DNA of 64,000 nt from Styela clava (lineage: Eukaryota > Chordata > Ascidiacea > Stolidobranchia > Styelidae), in assembly GCF_964204865.1 (NCBI RefSeq), contig NC_135259.1:10550974-10614973 (forward strand), read 5' to 3'. The notes under the pieces were generated by a model, which did not search any database, had not been told where the DNA came from, and was given only the letters and a program-made list of their open reading frames with translations. Every line of letters starts with the position of its first letter. Positions within the stretch are counted from its first letter, which is position 1. The translations under genes were made by a program, and so were the position numbers. Positions 10,482 through 22,359 of the stretch are shown one piece after another.

Positions 10482-11639
10482 TATTCAAAAACTTAGATTG
10501 TACAATATATCAAATATGAAGTATAATCTGGAAAAAAATATTAAGAAATTATATAAGAAGTACATGGATAATTGAAATTCAATTTATAATATTCTGGACT
10601 GTTTACGTTTTAAGGGACAACTTCACATATTCGGTAATCATTATCAAAAATGCGGTGATATTATCCACATAAATACAGAGCAAAGTTATTTGAAATCCAT
10701 GGTCACATCATCCACTCAGCAAGCATAACATTGCAGTCGTAATTTGTATCTGAAAATGGAACTTAAAGAAATACACAACAAAATCGCAACCTAAAAATTA
10801 AATCTAATAGTAACATTTCTGAATTTTAAGCAGTATAGATTTCTGGTAATAGTATTCAAAAATCAAATTTCATAATGTATATTTCATTAAATATCAAAAC
10901 AATATATTATTTTTCAATTATTGTGCCAAAGTTGTTTGTTTGAATCTATAATATACATCATACTATAGTGCTCTAGCAATAAAGCCATAATATGGCTGTT
11001 TGCTCTAAGCAAACAATAATGAATAGCCTAAAAACTTTGTATGTAGACAATTGTATTTTCAAAGAATTGCAACAGATTTACTCAAGAGGTAACCGTATCA
11101 CTGGTGATAATAAAGGCAGAGCCATTTCATTAAGAACAGTCAACCCAGGTGACAAAGTTCAAAAACAAAAACAAGAAAATCTGTATGAAACATTACATTA
11201 CCGAATGACTTGAAGGATTGTGAGAAATGAATAATGAGAAATGTTAATCTACTAGTTGTGATTAATTTGTACAATTTCTCCACAAAGAAATAACTCAATA
11301 TGTTAAATTACTTGGCAATAAAGAATTCATAGAATAGACTTTGCAACATGGATATTGATGTGATTTTGCACGAAATAGATGTCACATTGATATCTTGAAT
11401 GTCTTTGCATTTTGATAAAGATAACAATGGCCTTCAAACTTTTGAAATATGATTATGGTATGTTTTGAAATGAACCAGATTGATAGTTCACTGATCAGTC
11501 ACAACAGCTGCTTTAACAATTTGAGTCAGCAGATCGAACTACGACACAATATTTCAAGCAGCATATATCAGCTATCTTCCATACCCTTATGTGACGAAGT
11601 GAAGTTACATTTTCATTCAACGAAGAACATTATACAACC
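10482..11639. other. Spacer between RRN3 and HTATSF1 genes
   Basis: AT-rich; no supported gene. The plus-strand open frame at 10992-11213 shows no domain or codon-level signal. It should contain the RRN3 promoter or leader and the HTATSF1 3' UTR. Confidence 0.45.
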
Positions 11640-13208
11640 TCATGATTCAGCTTCACTTTTCACTTCGGAATTTTCTCCTTCCTCCATATTTTCCTTTTTA
11701 TTATCCTCAACAAGAAATTTCTCCCAGTTTTTTATTCGAACTTCTCTTTCTTTATCAGTCTCTTCGATTTGATAGTCCGTAACACCATCCCACGGATCAA
11801 CAGAAATTTTTCTTTTTGCAAACCATCTTTCATTCATTGCATCCCTACATTTTGTAGCTTCATCAAAATCTTTAAATGAAACGGAACAGACTCCTTGAGG
11901 ATGGCGATCAAATACAAGAACCTTTTTCACATCCCCAAATTTTTCGCACTCTTTGCGAAGATCGTCTCTTATTTCTGTAATAAGTACAGCATCTTCTTCA
12001 AATTCTTTAGGATCGAACATATTTTTAAATATTAGTACTCTTTCACTTTTTTTTACAGCGTCTTTTCTTGCTAGTTTCCAGTCAAGTAGCCTTTCTTGTT
12101 CTTTGTGAAGTCGTGCTTTTTCCTTTTTGCTCAGCATTTTTGGTTTTTTTGATGGATCATAAGATCCCTTGAGTTCAAAACTTGCTTTTTGTACATGAAT
12201 TCTGTATCCCCCACGCACTAAAGTATCATCTAATAATTGCATTGCCAAATCTAACGATTCTTTTTTTAAATAACAACATAAGCCATCACCTTTTAAATTA
12301 CCCTCCTTGTCTTTATACAACTTCAGTTTGGGTTTACCGGTATGAGGATTTGGCATTATGATTCCACACTTTGACATGATAGAACCAAACTCTTCTAAAC
12401 TTACATCTGGTGGTAAGCCACTAACATAAACATTTGTGTTTTTATCTTCCGTAACTTTAAACCAGGTAGGATCAGACGCTTTCCTTTTGGTGTCTTTCTT
12501 TGTATTTTCTTTTTTATTTTTAACTTTTTTCTCTGCCACCCATTCTTGTTTATTTTCATCCCAATTGTAAATCACTCCAGTCTTAGGATCAGTGTATGAT
12601 GTCGTAGTAAAATTTCCATGCCCAGAAGGATACATAACCTGACCATCCTCTGAAACCCAAAGTTGTTTTTCATAATCCCATTTATAAAGTATTCCCGTGT
12701 TCGAATCTGTATATGTATGTTCAGTCTTACTATCATTTTGCGACTCGTTTGTACTAGTAGACTCATTATTACTGTCTTTGTTAGTTGAATCGCCATTTAG
12801 TTCTTTTGAAAGTTCTAAATCCCATTTGCCTTGGTCACTGTTCCATACATAAATAACCCCATTTGGATCTGTATATTTGCAAGGCTCTCCATTTTCATTA
12901 TGTTCTGGTTCCCATTTTGAAGTTTCAGAGTTGAAATGAAAAGTTACTTTGGTTACAGGATCTGTGTAAGAAGTGAATTTATGTGATGAATCTACTTCTG
13001 TTCCAGCGTCATAATTCTCTTGATATTTCATCATCAATTCGACACTTAATTTAGGAAACCAAGCCTTTTTCTTTTCGTCCCACTCATACTCCGTTCCATC
13101 TTCATCAACTTTGACCTTTGCACCCCCGCCTTCTTCCAGAGTATTTTCTTCTTTCTGAAGTTCTATCTGTCTCTGAAATTCCTCGTATGTTTCAGGATTC
13201 ATTGCCAT
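11640..13208 (-). CDS. HTATSF1: HIV Tat-specific factor 1 homologue (splicing factor, U2 snRNP-associated)
   Basis: A complete single-exon frame of 522 residues. The N-terminal half carries about five units of the type Y(T/E)D...Y.W....W (for example EYEWDEKKKAWFPKL, then YTDPNGVIYVWNSDQGKWD). A canonical RRM follows at ~265-350 (NTNVYVSGLPPDVS, GNLKGDGLCCYLKKES). A second RRM-like UHM domain lies at ~395-485 (RVLIFKNMFDP, DRHPQGVCSVSF, and RWF, the UHM-type loop that binds ULM tryptophans of SF3B1). The tail is acidic. The yeast counterpart is Cus2. The protein binds U2 snRNP/SF3B1 and links splicing with elongation in the nucleus. The start is ATG 13206-13208, two nucleotides after a CAG. 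It has no introns, unlike vertebrate orthologues. Confidence 0.93.
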   Translation of the reverse strand: MAMNPETYEEFQRQIELQKEENTLEEGGGAKVKVDEDGTEYEWDEKKKAWFPKLSVELMMKYQENYDAGTEVDSSHKFTSYTDPVTKVTFHFNSETSKWEPEHNENGEPCKYTDPNGVIYVWNSDQGKWDLELSKELNGDSTNKDSNNESTSTNESQNDSKTEHTYTDSNTGILYKWDYEKQLWVSEDGQVMYPSGHGNFTTTSYTDPKTGVIYNWDENKQEWVAEKKVKNKKENTKKDTKRKASDPTWFKVTEDKNTNVYVSGLPPDVSLEEFGSIMSKCGIIMPNPHTGKPKLKLYKDKEGNLKGDGLCCYLKKESLDLAMQLLDDTLVRGGYRIHVQKASFELKGSYDPSKKPKMLSKKEKARLHKEQERLLDWKLARKDAVKKSERVLIFKNMFDPKEFEEDAVLITEIRDDLRKECEKFGDVKKVLVFDRHPQGVCSVSFKDFDEATKCRDAMNERWFAKRKISVDPWDGVTDYQIEETDKEREVRIKNWEKFLVEDNKKENMEEGENSEVKSEAES

Positions 13209-14001
13209 GACTGCGTTGATTGATTGTACAAGTTATGTAATTCAGGGTAATCTAAATATATGATAAAGAAGCATTTGTAGGTTATATATATTGAAACATT
13301 ATCTGTAAAGGGGCCAGCATAAATACTGACCAAAACGGATGTGATCCGCAGAATTATAGACAATATTTCAATTTTAAAAAATCTATTGAATCATTTATCC
13401 ATCACATACTCGATATAAAAAAATATGACAAAAAGCTTCAATATATTGTTTTATAACCGAGGATGTCACTTCCAATTCATTCTGCTCCTAAGTCCTAAGA
13501 ACAAATAAATGATCCGGGTTTATGCTTTTAATTTACCTATGGGAAATTTTCTTTATTCTTAAAATTATATCTTATCAACATATTTTGTTTTCAGGCTGAA
13601 AGTTTAATGCTATAACTATGGGAAATGAAATATACCGGTAACTATTTTTTTTATTTTTAAATTATATTTCAGCAGCATATTTTTTTTTCGGGCTTCCAGG
13701 AAGATATTTCAGCAGTAGATTAATAGTCTATAAAATTATATGAACAAATGTATAGAAGCTAGATTTGATGTATATTGGCAGCAGTTGAAAAGATATAAAT
13801 GGTAACAATTTCATGAGTTTTTATGTATATTCATAGCAATACAGGTATTAAATTCATAATCCCAAACAGTGTTGATTGTTCTATGACATAATAGATAAGG
13901 TATAATAGCTTAAAGGAAATGAATGTATATAAAGGCCAAGCAAGTCATATAAAAATAACAAAATGAGTGAACGGCATATAGGCTACCCAGGTGAAATATA
14001 T
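13209..14001. other. Spacer between HTATSF1 and F-box genes
   Basis: AT-rich. The minus-strand sequence just before the HTATSF1 start reads CAATCAATCAACGCAG, acceptor-like. Near 13630-13720 there are two similar T-rich/ATATTTCAGCAG blocks. No gene seen. Confidence 0.45.
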
Positions 14002-15945
14002 TCATAAATTATGCAAGACGTCATAAGCATTGTAATTAGCGATCACTGATTGATCAAAGTCAATTAATTTTAGCCAACTAGCAGCAGAGAGATTCTCTCG
14101 AGATTTGGGATCACCTTTCAAAAAAATTAAGGGTTTACGACCAGCTTTATCTAACACCTTCAGATATGAATTGACATGGGAATACGTGGACTGATAAAAA
14201 CCTGGTATATCGCATGCAAGAAAATGTAAACGTGGACAATTGGACATTAAAACTTTTACACAAGAAACAACAAATCTAGATGGCTCTAATAAAGATGATT
14301 GAGATTTTAAGATCAATTTCTCAAGATGCTGACAAGTGCAAATTGAATCTAGCAAACGTTTGGTGATCAATAACAAGTCATGGTTTAAGCGTAATTCATT
14401 CAAATTCGGTAAATTCTTCAATACATTTCCCAAAATCCTTGGATATTCACATAGCGATCCTTCTCCTACATGACACAATGTTAATGAAACCAATTTATAA
14501 TTGTTCATGAAAATTGTGGAAATTTTGTGTACATTGTTCAAGTGTATATTCATTAGAGATAGAACTTGAAGATTTTGTAGTTCACCAATGCATTTTAAGG
14601 TTGCGATATCATAAACAGTATTCAAATGTCCCATCAGCTCCAATTTTCTGAGATTTGAACAGGTTTGGAGTGTTAGAGCAAAATCAGTGGTGATTTTAAC
14701 TTCTGGACGAGTTCTTGAAATTCTCATACCTCTGGTACTACTTGACTTGTCAATTTCTTTGCTCGTGGTCCCAGAAATTTGATCTTCGGTCATATTTGGC
14801 AAAGTAATTGATAATGCATTCAATTTGGGCATGCTTTTGACAGACGTGGCAAGTAGATTAAAATGTACTAATAGTCCTTTCAAATTGAGTTCTTCAACAT
14901 TTTGGAACCTCGAAAAATTACACCAAAACATGTCAGAAATAGTAAAAACTGAACCTATATCATCTTCAAGATCTTTAAACCCAATATTTAAGTATCGAAG
15001 CTTTGGATAAACGCAATCATGCAGAAGAGCGTGTATAACATCACCATAACAATTCTTACACAGAGTACAAATTTTAAAATCTACATTCAGGTATTCAAGG
15101 TTAGGCAAAACTGAAGGTGTATTTGCTTTACGACAAGGATGATCAGTGTCATATGGAATACCCCGCACAGTTGGAAGTATTAAATTCTTTAAATTTTCTA
15201 GTTTTATCAGTCCGTTGTTAGCAGCAAACCCATTTTCATCATAGTGAAGATTGGCATCGGAAAGCATTCGACAAATGCTTCCAATGTTATTATAATTTAC
15301 AAAATCAATCACATAAGAATACATTAGCCTTGTTGTTGCATACGGTGAAAGATGATAATCCATGATAAAATTTTTCTGTTTTTCAGGTATATCAAATGAA
15401 ACAGAACTTGCATATTTTAATGCGAACAATTCAAAAAGTATTGATACATAAATAATTATGTTTGCTTCACCACATACATCAATATGCAGGGTGTCTAACT
15501 TTATATTTAATTTTTGAACGTTCAACCTATATAGCTCCCGTATATCTTCGACATAAGAGGATATTACCAAGCTCTTTACATTTGGCGTTTTGCACAAAAC
15601 AGATTTCAACTGAATGGGAGTTAGAATGCATCCTCTCAAATCCAACGATCGAAGAGCTAGTAAATTTGAAAACTTTCCAAACATTGATGATGGAAACCAA
15701 TGACAATTATGAAAGGATAATTTTCGAAGCCATGACTTCGCATTTCTCAAAATTTGTAAGCATAATCGGTCGGACATAAAGATACAATTTTCAAAGTTTA
15801 ATGAGAATGTCAACATTCGATCAGAGCAAAAAGAATGAAACTGTTTGTTTACAAACTGAATATTTTTCATTCGATCCTCAAGAGAAACATCTCGCAGTAT
15901 CTTGATCCATATTTCATTCGGCAATTCACAAAATATGTTTGACAT
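14002..15945 (-). CDS. F-box and leucine-rich-repeat protein, FBXL type
   Basis: A complete single-exon frame of 647 residues. An F-box sits at the extreme N-terminus (CELPNEIWIKILRDVSLEDR, then VNKQFHSFCSD). At least ten irregular leucine-rich repeats follow, such as ALRSLDLRGC, NLEYLNVDF, KLRYLNIGF, NVEELNLKG, NLRKLELMG, NLQVLSLMN, NLNELRLNH and HLEKLILKS. F-box proteins bind SKP1 in SCF ubiquitin ligases, and the LRRs recruit substrates. I cannot match it to a particular FBXL; the repeats are divergent and the 60-residue insert around KEIDKSSSTRGMRISRTR is unusual. The start is ATG 15943-15945, four nucleotides after a CAG. It is the most upstream of four minus-strand single-exon genes. 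Confidence 0.85.
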   Translation of the reverse strand: MSNIFCELPNEIWIKILRDVSLEDRMKNIQFVNKQFHSFCSDRMLTFSLNFENCIFMSDRLCLQILRNAKSWLRKLSFHNCHWFPSSMFGKFSNLLALRSLDLRGCILTPIQLKSVLCKTPNVKSLVISSYVEDIRELYRLNVQKLNIKLDTLHIDVCGEANIIIYVSILFELFALKYASSVSFDIPEKQKNFIMDYHLSPYATTRLMYSYVIDFVNYNNIGSICRMLSDANLHYDENGFAANNGLIKLENLKNLILPTVRGIPYDTDHPCRKANTPSVLPNLEYLNVDFKICTLCKNCYGDVIHALLHDCVYPKLRYLNIGFKDLEDDIGSVFTISDMFWCNFSRFQNVEELNLKGLLVHFNLLATSVKSMPKLNALSITLPNMTEDQISGTTSKEIDKSSSTRGMRISRTRPEVKITTDFALTLQTCSNLRKLELMGHLNTVYDIATLKCIGELQNLQVLSLMNIHLNNVHKISTIFMNNYKLVSLTLCHVGEGSLCEYPRILGNVLKNLPNLNELRLNHDLLLITKRLLDSICTCQHLEKLILKSQSSLLEPSRFVVSCVKVLMSNCPRLHFLACDIPGFYQSTYSHVNSYLKVLDKAGRKPLIFLKGDPKSRENLSAASWLKLIDFDQSVIANYNAYDVLHNL

Positions 15946-16168
15946 GAAGCTGTGAGGTTCTTTTACAGTACTGCAGTATTAATTTATTCTATATCTAGAC
16001 ATTCACGACAAAAAGGACATAAAAAATGGATATTGTTTATTTGTAGCTAGATGGTTTATTCAAATACTCCATAATATTTACAGATTTAAAATGGAGACTT
16101 CTGGAGGGCAAGCAAAACCTTTAAAAAAGTTTAAAACATGAGAAACGAGAATATCGATCGTAGACCTA

Positions 16169-16410
16169 AGACTTATCGATCTTAGATCGGTAATTAGTTA
16201 ATAACTCGCTAATTATACGACATAATTAACCCAAAATCAATAGGCTTCTGGTCCGAGATATGATGTATGCACATGCAAAATTTGGAGCAGATTCAACCTC
16301 GCGTTCGCGAGATATCGCGTTCATCTAACAGACACATACACAGACAGACAGACATACATACATACAGACATAAATACCTATCAATATACTTACGGATCTT
16401 AAGATCGATA
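16169..16410. repeat. Small element with inverted ends and internal CAGA/CATA microsatellite
   Basis: ACTTATCGATCTTA near 16169 is mirrored by TAAGATCGATAAGT near 16397. Between them lies GCGTTCGCGAGATATCGCGT followed by a CAGACAGACATACATA tract, a sequence style common at the 3' ends of some animal retroelements. Class not resolved. Confidence 0.4.
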
Positions 16411-17729
16411 AGTAATAATGAAATATCATGGGCCCGCCCACCAACACACAGACAAAAATAAATTACAAAAGACACAAACCTAGTTAAAACGAGGCTTGGG
16501 CCAGAAATAATCAAACAGAAGATACCAAAATGTGTACTGGTATAGAAACTTCCGGGCTGTTATACTTTTGAAACACCTAAGCTATTGCAGTAATAATGAC
16601 CTATTCGATACGGTATGCCAGCAATACGCTGTTAAGAAATGTTTACCGGTATTGTAGCGATACATATAAAAAAGCACTCAATTCAGCAATTTAATGCTTG
16701 ACAGGGGCTTTGCATGAAAGAGAACACTGATTTTATATCTAATTACTGCAGTACTGAATTAGGTACAATCTGACCAAATGCTGATGTGCGGTAGCTTTTC
16801 CGGCTTTTATTAGTGGTAGTAACACTAACACATAATACAGTACTACTATTTTAATAAACTACAGGCAGACAGAAGTACTCCCTCATTAGTAGGCTAATCG
16901 TGTTTTGATCCAGTTTCTGTCACACAATAATTAAGTTATCGACTCCAGCATCTAATTTTCTTTTGCTTGCATGTATTTTACCACTAGTCTGCTAGTATTG
17001 TCAAAAAATTATCTAATGGGTTACCATTTCAAATCCTTTAAACGGAATTAATTCTATTCCGAATGGTATAGAAAGAAATTTGCCAACAACAACTCGATCG
17101 TAATTAAAACTGTAAAGTTACAACTGTTACGTTTCGGCCCGGCATCACATTTATCTGTGTTATAATAGTAATGTTAGCAGAGCTGTCTGTCATTCATGAT
17201 CAAACTTTGGCATTATACGCAAAACAATAAGCGTTATCATGAAATATAAGAATATGGTTATAGGTTTAACAAAATTCTTCATCAATGAGAAACTTGCTGC
17301 ATCTTATCGTTTTTATAATCCTGGGATCATGTTGTGCAGTTTTCAGCATTGCATACACTTAAACCCTGAAACAGCTTATTGTTAGATTGATTAAGGTCAG
17401 TTCTATCATTTTTATACCTAAAATATTGGTTTGTTCTTCGCATTGATTCGTGACTTGGTGGGTCACCAAAATAGGACAGTGGGTCACGCGGGTTAGTGGT
17501 TCGCCATCTCTGTTACATATAATTACCAATAATTATTCGATTCAGTTCATTTTTGCAGATTAGAAAATTAGACAGAAAATCAGAAAACAGCCAAAGTGGG
17601 TGTTTCAGCATTTTTTCATCCACTATCTTGAATCAAAATAATGCACAAATTTGGACATTTGAATCCTCCCATATAATATTTATCAAAGCTGGTGTTGCAT
17701 AGAAAATGTCACATCATGATTGAGGTGAC

Positions 17730-17811
17730 ATGCACTCCAAGATGGCGCACAACCTGAACTCAAGTTGTGTAACACGTTAGGGTTCAGGTTATGCGACATC
17801 TTGGAGCGCAT
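17730..17811. repeat. Imperfect 30-bp inverted repeat (hairpin)
   Basis: Arms 17730-17759 and 17782-17811 are inverted copies of ATGC(A/G)CTCCAAGATG followed by (G/T)CGCA(C/T)AACCTGAAC, with three differences, separated by a 22-nt loop. A transcript would fold into a stable stem. No gene is linked to it. Confidence 0.8.
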
Positions 17812-18966
17812 ACTTCAGGAGTACCCAATAATAAATCATTTTTTTTCACTTGTTATCAATAAATTTAAAACTACTATCAGTTTGCATTTGAATCCTGGAA
17901 TCTGTGAATATTGAGCGCATAGTACTTTTACTTTAAACTATTTCATCATATTTTACTGAATTTCGATATTCCCAAATTGTTGATATTCCGCATATCATTT
18001 CATTTGATTAATTTAGATTTGCATTTCGAATCATTTGCCAATATTGTATTTTGATTATTTTCTATGCAGCACCATTGCCAGAAATCAAAAGCCCATTGAC
18101 ATTTCAAAAATAAATGACATAAATGTCTCTTGAATATTGCATTCACACAAAACACATAGGCCTATACCGGTACCTGGTTCATTGATGAACCAGTGCACAA
18201 TGCTTTATTTTATCTCCCTGTCTGTCTGTGGCTGTGCCTGTGGACAGTCCAATATGAATAACCTTTCAACATAACTCCTTATACTTATTTCCAATGTTAG
18301 TTTTCGATATTTTGTTCCAATTAATGGACTCGGTTAGTTGAAACTTACTTACAGCGCTTACCTGTTCCTGGCTTTTCTCTGATTACAGGCTTTAAAATCA
18401 GAACTTCGTCAAAGGTGAGTTGACTTCGCGTAGCGATTGTTCGGAAACGAGTTGTCTCATCCAACGATTAACATACGCTTTATCGTATCTTTTTCAAAGA
18501 TTTTGGTGCCGGAATAAAATATGAAATGAAGTAAGTAAATAAAATACTGTTTTTTGTTTAGTTTTCGAATTAGATTATGATTATTACCGGTAATCATTTA
18601 TGTGAATTTTCAAGGTTCTGAAAATCGTGGTTTTAATTACCCCCAGTTGAGAGAGAGAGAGAGAGAGAGAGAGAGTGAGATTTATTGCCACAAAAACAAA
18701 ATCAACACTAATATAAACAATAATAGATAATAATACAATGAATAAAATATTTCATCAGTAATAAACAGCGATTGATTATTGTTTTGTGCGGGTCGGTGTG
18801 CAGGACCGATTAAGGTCATCTAGGCTCCCGACCCTTGTGTAAATGCTGTATATAAGGTTATCATGGCATAATATAGTAGCCTACCATGAGTAAATGCAAA
18901 TGGGATTAAATAAAATATATATAAGATAAAGAAATGAGTGAATGAGTCGGCAATTTAAAGTTATTA

Positions 18967-19340
18967 TTGGACACGTTTAGTGGCCATAACGATCGTTTCA
19001 AAATTTTGTTGTTATTGTTATTTTCTTTCGTCATTATCATTAAAAAATCGCTTTTCTCTTCGAATACTGGACCAATTGCTGGAATTTTCAGTGGTTCAAG
19101 ATTGATTTTTTTGCCAGAAGGCTATTACTTTAATTTATTCCCGAATTTTCTATGAATCTTATGAGATCTATGAGGTTTTTAATCCGCCAAGCGTGACGGC
19201 TAACTGTGAAATTTCTTGCGTCTGAAAACCCGGAACTTTTTGAGGGTACTGTACCGGTAACGTCAAAGATAAACCATGCTTCGCTCTAGTCAACGTGTCC
19301 ATATATTTGAGCGTTGCTCTCTTGTTATTAAAGTTATCAA
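18967..19340 (+). repeat. Dispersed repeat family A, copy 3
   Basis: Very similar to 27080-27495: GGACACGTTTAGTGGCCATA at the left, then CCAGAAGGCTATTACTTT, CGCCAAGCGTGACGGCT, GGGTACTGTACCGGTAACG and ATATATTTGAGCGTTGCTC at the right. It lacks the ~50 bp around the ATATAATATTTCATCC block present in copy 4. Confidence 0.75.
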
Positions 19341-22300
19341 AGGGAAATTTAGGATTTTGAGAGGTCATGTACCGATGTAACCGTAAATATATACTACTAC
19401 TAGATGTCCAACTCCGCTCGCCGTATAATAAACAACCAAAGGCGATGTTGCACCTCCAAGTGGCGGGCGTCACGGTTGGTTTTGTTCAGACTAGAGGCTT
19501 GACGACGACGACGCTCCTGCATCATAGCTCGAACTAGCCCTGTTGATTGATGACTGATCGTAATATTTACTGAAGGACGAAGAAGTTCGATAAAAATGGT
19601 AAAAATACTTGTGAAAATGGAGACACAGTCTGTCTTGCAAATGACCAGGATGATGTGACAACTTCCCTGTCGAAGAAACAAGGCATCAAAAATGCGATGC
19701 ATTGCAAAAAATGTCAGTCAGATGTAGGTAAAGTGGTGACGAAAATGAATACTTTGCACTTGATATAATAAATAAACGCTTAGTAGCACAGCATTTTGGT
19801 CTCACTCCATCTGAGGTATTGTAGCTTTCACAGAGGTTTTTTCTCCACTTGATCTATAATCAGGGCTGCCACAACGTCCTTATTTTTAGAATTTGTCCTT
19901 ATTTCTAAGAAACATCTTTATCTCCAGTAAATTAAACTTTGAATTTAGTTTAGATCTGGAACTTCATAAGAGATAAAATGAGTAAATGTAAAAAATTTGC
20001 TGTGATGATTATGAGAAAGAATTCAACGGCGTCGAACCAAACGAAGGGCCAGTGATTTGCGCACTGCAGCTTTTGTGAATGTGACAACAATCTGGAATGC
20101 ATAGGTAGAGCAGCAATTTCTGTTAATAATGCAACCCAGAAACACAAGGGGATCTGAAATCTTTAATTGACAAGTTAGACCAAAACACCTAGCAGGTCTG
20201 ATCGCAAATGTTAGTTTATAATAGTCCCGATGGTCTAACTCTAAAAAGTGTTTCACGCCACGAAACATTTATATGTATGATATAGTAGAACAATTTAGAA
20301 GACTTTCATCTCACACTTAAAGGGGGGTCTGAAAAATTTTTGGTCTAATATGGTACAGTATATCACATGTTGAAGGTACCAGTATTTAAAGCCCTTCATA
20401 CGCTGGAGAAGCAATGAAATGTTGTTGTTTTTTAAATGTGACTACAGAATGTGTTGCATGTAGCTGTATAGCATTTATTTTGTTAAAAAATCCTTGAGCT
20501 AATCACCTGTTGTAGACTTTCAGTGTGTAGAATAATTTATGAAATTTTAGCTGATCTACTGCAGTCTTTTGTCTCCTGATGTTTCAGAGAGTAGTAGTAG
20601 ATTTCCGTTTTTGAGGGAAGCTACGTCAGTAGTGCTGTTGCATATGTCAAAAAAGGTATTTTGCAGTTTGCAAAACTTGGCGTTGCTTCAAATTCAGACA
20701 TCTCCGAAATCCTAGCAACAGATGCAGGAAGAACCTACAAAGAAAAATTTCCCCTGTTCATCTGTAATTTTAGAAATAATAATTATGATCCAAGTATTTA
20801 AATGCTCAATAGAAGATAGATCTAATAGGTCTATAGGTCTAGATCAAATGAATTAATACCCAAAACAATTCTTTGTGCTATACCTGTGCTTAATATTTAA
20901 CAGACAATTTTATCAAGCTATTGAGTTAAACATGTTGGTCTGTCAGTTTACATGGCTGTTTCAAATGTTTTTTTAGACATATCTTCATAAATTCCCTCTA
21001 GATGTGTTTCCATGCCAAAACCCCATCTGGTGACAGCAAATCATTCTTCAAAAGTGAGTTTCGAGACGTCTGCAAAAATTTATATTTTAGTTACGATATT
21101 TTGAAATAAATTGCCCACAACGACCGAACCTTGTCTACCATCTAAGCATGTATGTGTTTATACATAAGTATAACAGCCACTTCGACAAAGTATTATTTGA
21201 AACAAAAATGTAAATACCCCACAAAACAAATTGGAATTAATAAAATGTAACGGTTCCAGGAGAAATATTTTTGCATTCAATAAATGTGGTGGATTTTGCA
21301 GTAGCAAAAAAGTTATTCCTATTGATCACCTATCAATAATTTAAAAACACTCGACAAAATAATTCAAAACTTTTTGGCGCATCTAAAATTATAAATATAT
21401 ATATATGTTGAAGCCATGTTTAGATAATGGCAATAATAGGTATCCAATTTATGTGAAAAAGGTTATTAGTACCAGCGTGATATCAAGCAAAATGGATTGT
21501 CATGGCAAACGCAAAACATCTTTTATGTTGTAATATGCAGCTGGTGACTTCGTATACAATGACAGAATGAGTTTGAGAAAAAATTATCAAGATCAGTAGA
21601 ACTCCATCATAAAACAATAACTAATTGAAGTTAAAATAAGTGTGTTTAATTTATTTTTTCCATACAGACGTCACAATTTCAATCTCCCATCAGTCAATTT
21701 ATATTCTTGCTTACTGCTTTGATCACACAGCATAAATCCTCACACTGCAACTTTTTTATGATCCGAAAACACACATATCTCTTATCAAAATTTATATTCC
21801 TTGACAAATCATTACTGTATTCGGTACCTATAAGAACATTTACAAATTACTCTTTTTTATGCTGCACAATCGTAGCACAAAGCGGCTCTCTTCTAGACTA
21901 CATCTACTCATGGGAGCTTTAAAGTGAATTTAAAATCTTACTGTCAATGTGCTTTCGAGTGCTGAACCGGTCCTAGGGCCTTCCCACTCAATTGATTGTT
22001 CTTCTTCTTTGTTTTGTAATCTGCATTCTATCAGTTCTATAGTCAAGTATATCGTGTAATGTTCCATGTGGACAACTAACTTAAATATTTTTTATTCTTT
22101 TATTTTTTAATGGGATAATATATTAAATATAACAAAAAGTATATAACCATTCGAGCAATCATAAGATAAATAATCCAATATTCATTTTTCATATGTCCAT
22201 TCCATCAGTGTTTGAGGACGAGGTATTGATCGCATCGGCATACAATTCATCAATTTTCAGTATATTGAATTATATTATGTACAATAAAAGTAAAAAATTA
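19341..22300. other. Intergenic with decayed fragments, no intact gene
   Basis: Plus-strand 19575-19765 has a short open stretch with CKKC, not assignable. Plus-strand ~20040-20155 reads like a decayed BED-type transposase zinc finger (CSFCECDN, then TQKHK) broken by stops. The rest shows nothing recognisable. Confidence 0.35.
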
Positions 22301-22359
22301 AATATATTAGACATGTTCATTTTTACACATACTAAATTTACACACACTTGATTTATAGT

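Larger units (their letters stand above)
15946..18960. other. Repeat-rich intergenic region
   Basis: No gene seen. Contents: a candidate element with inverted ACTTATCGATCTTA ends (16169-16410) enclosing a CAGA/CATA microsatellite at 16330-16372; a long imperfect hairpin at 17730-17811; a (GA)n tract at 18649-18675; and a family-B block at 18787-18836. Confidence 0.5.

Noticed and set aside
19575..19765. Short plus-strand coding-like stretch with CKKC and a GTAAAG donor
   Set aside because: Too short, no ATG in frame, no partner exon found; similarity to tRNA-thiolation proteins is too weak to call.
20040..20155. BED-type zinc finger of a transposase
   Set aside because: Only one knuckle is suggested and stops interrupt it; mentioned only as a possible decayed fragment.
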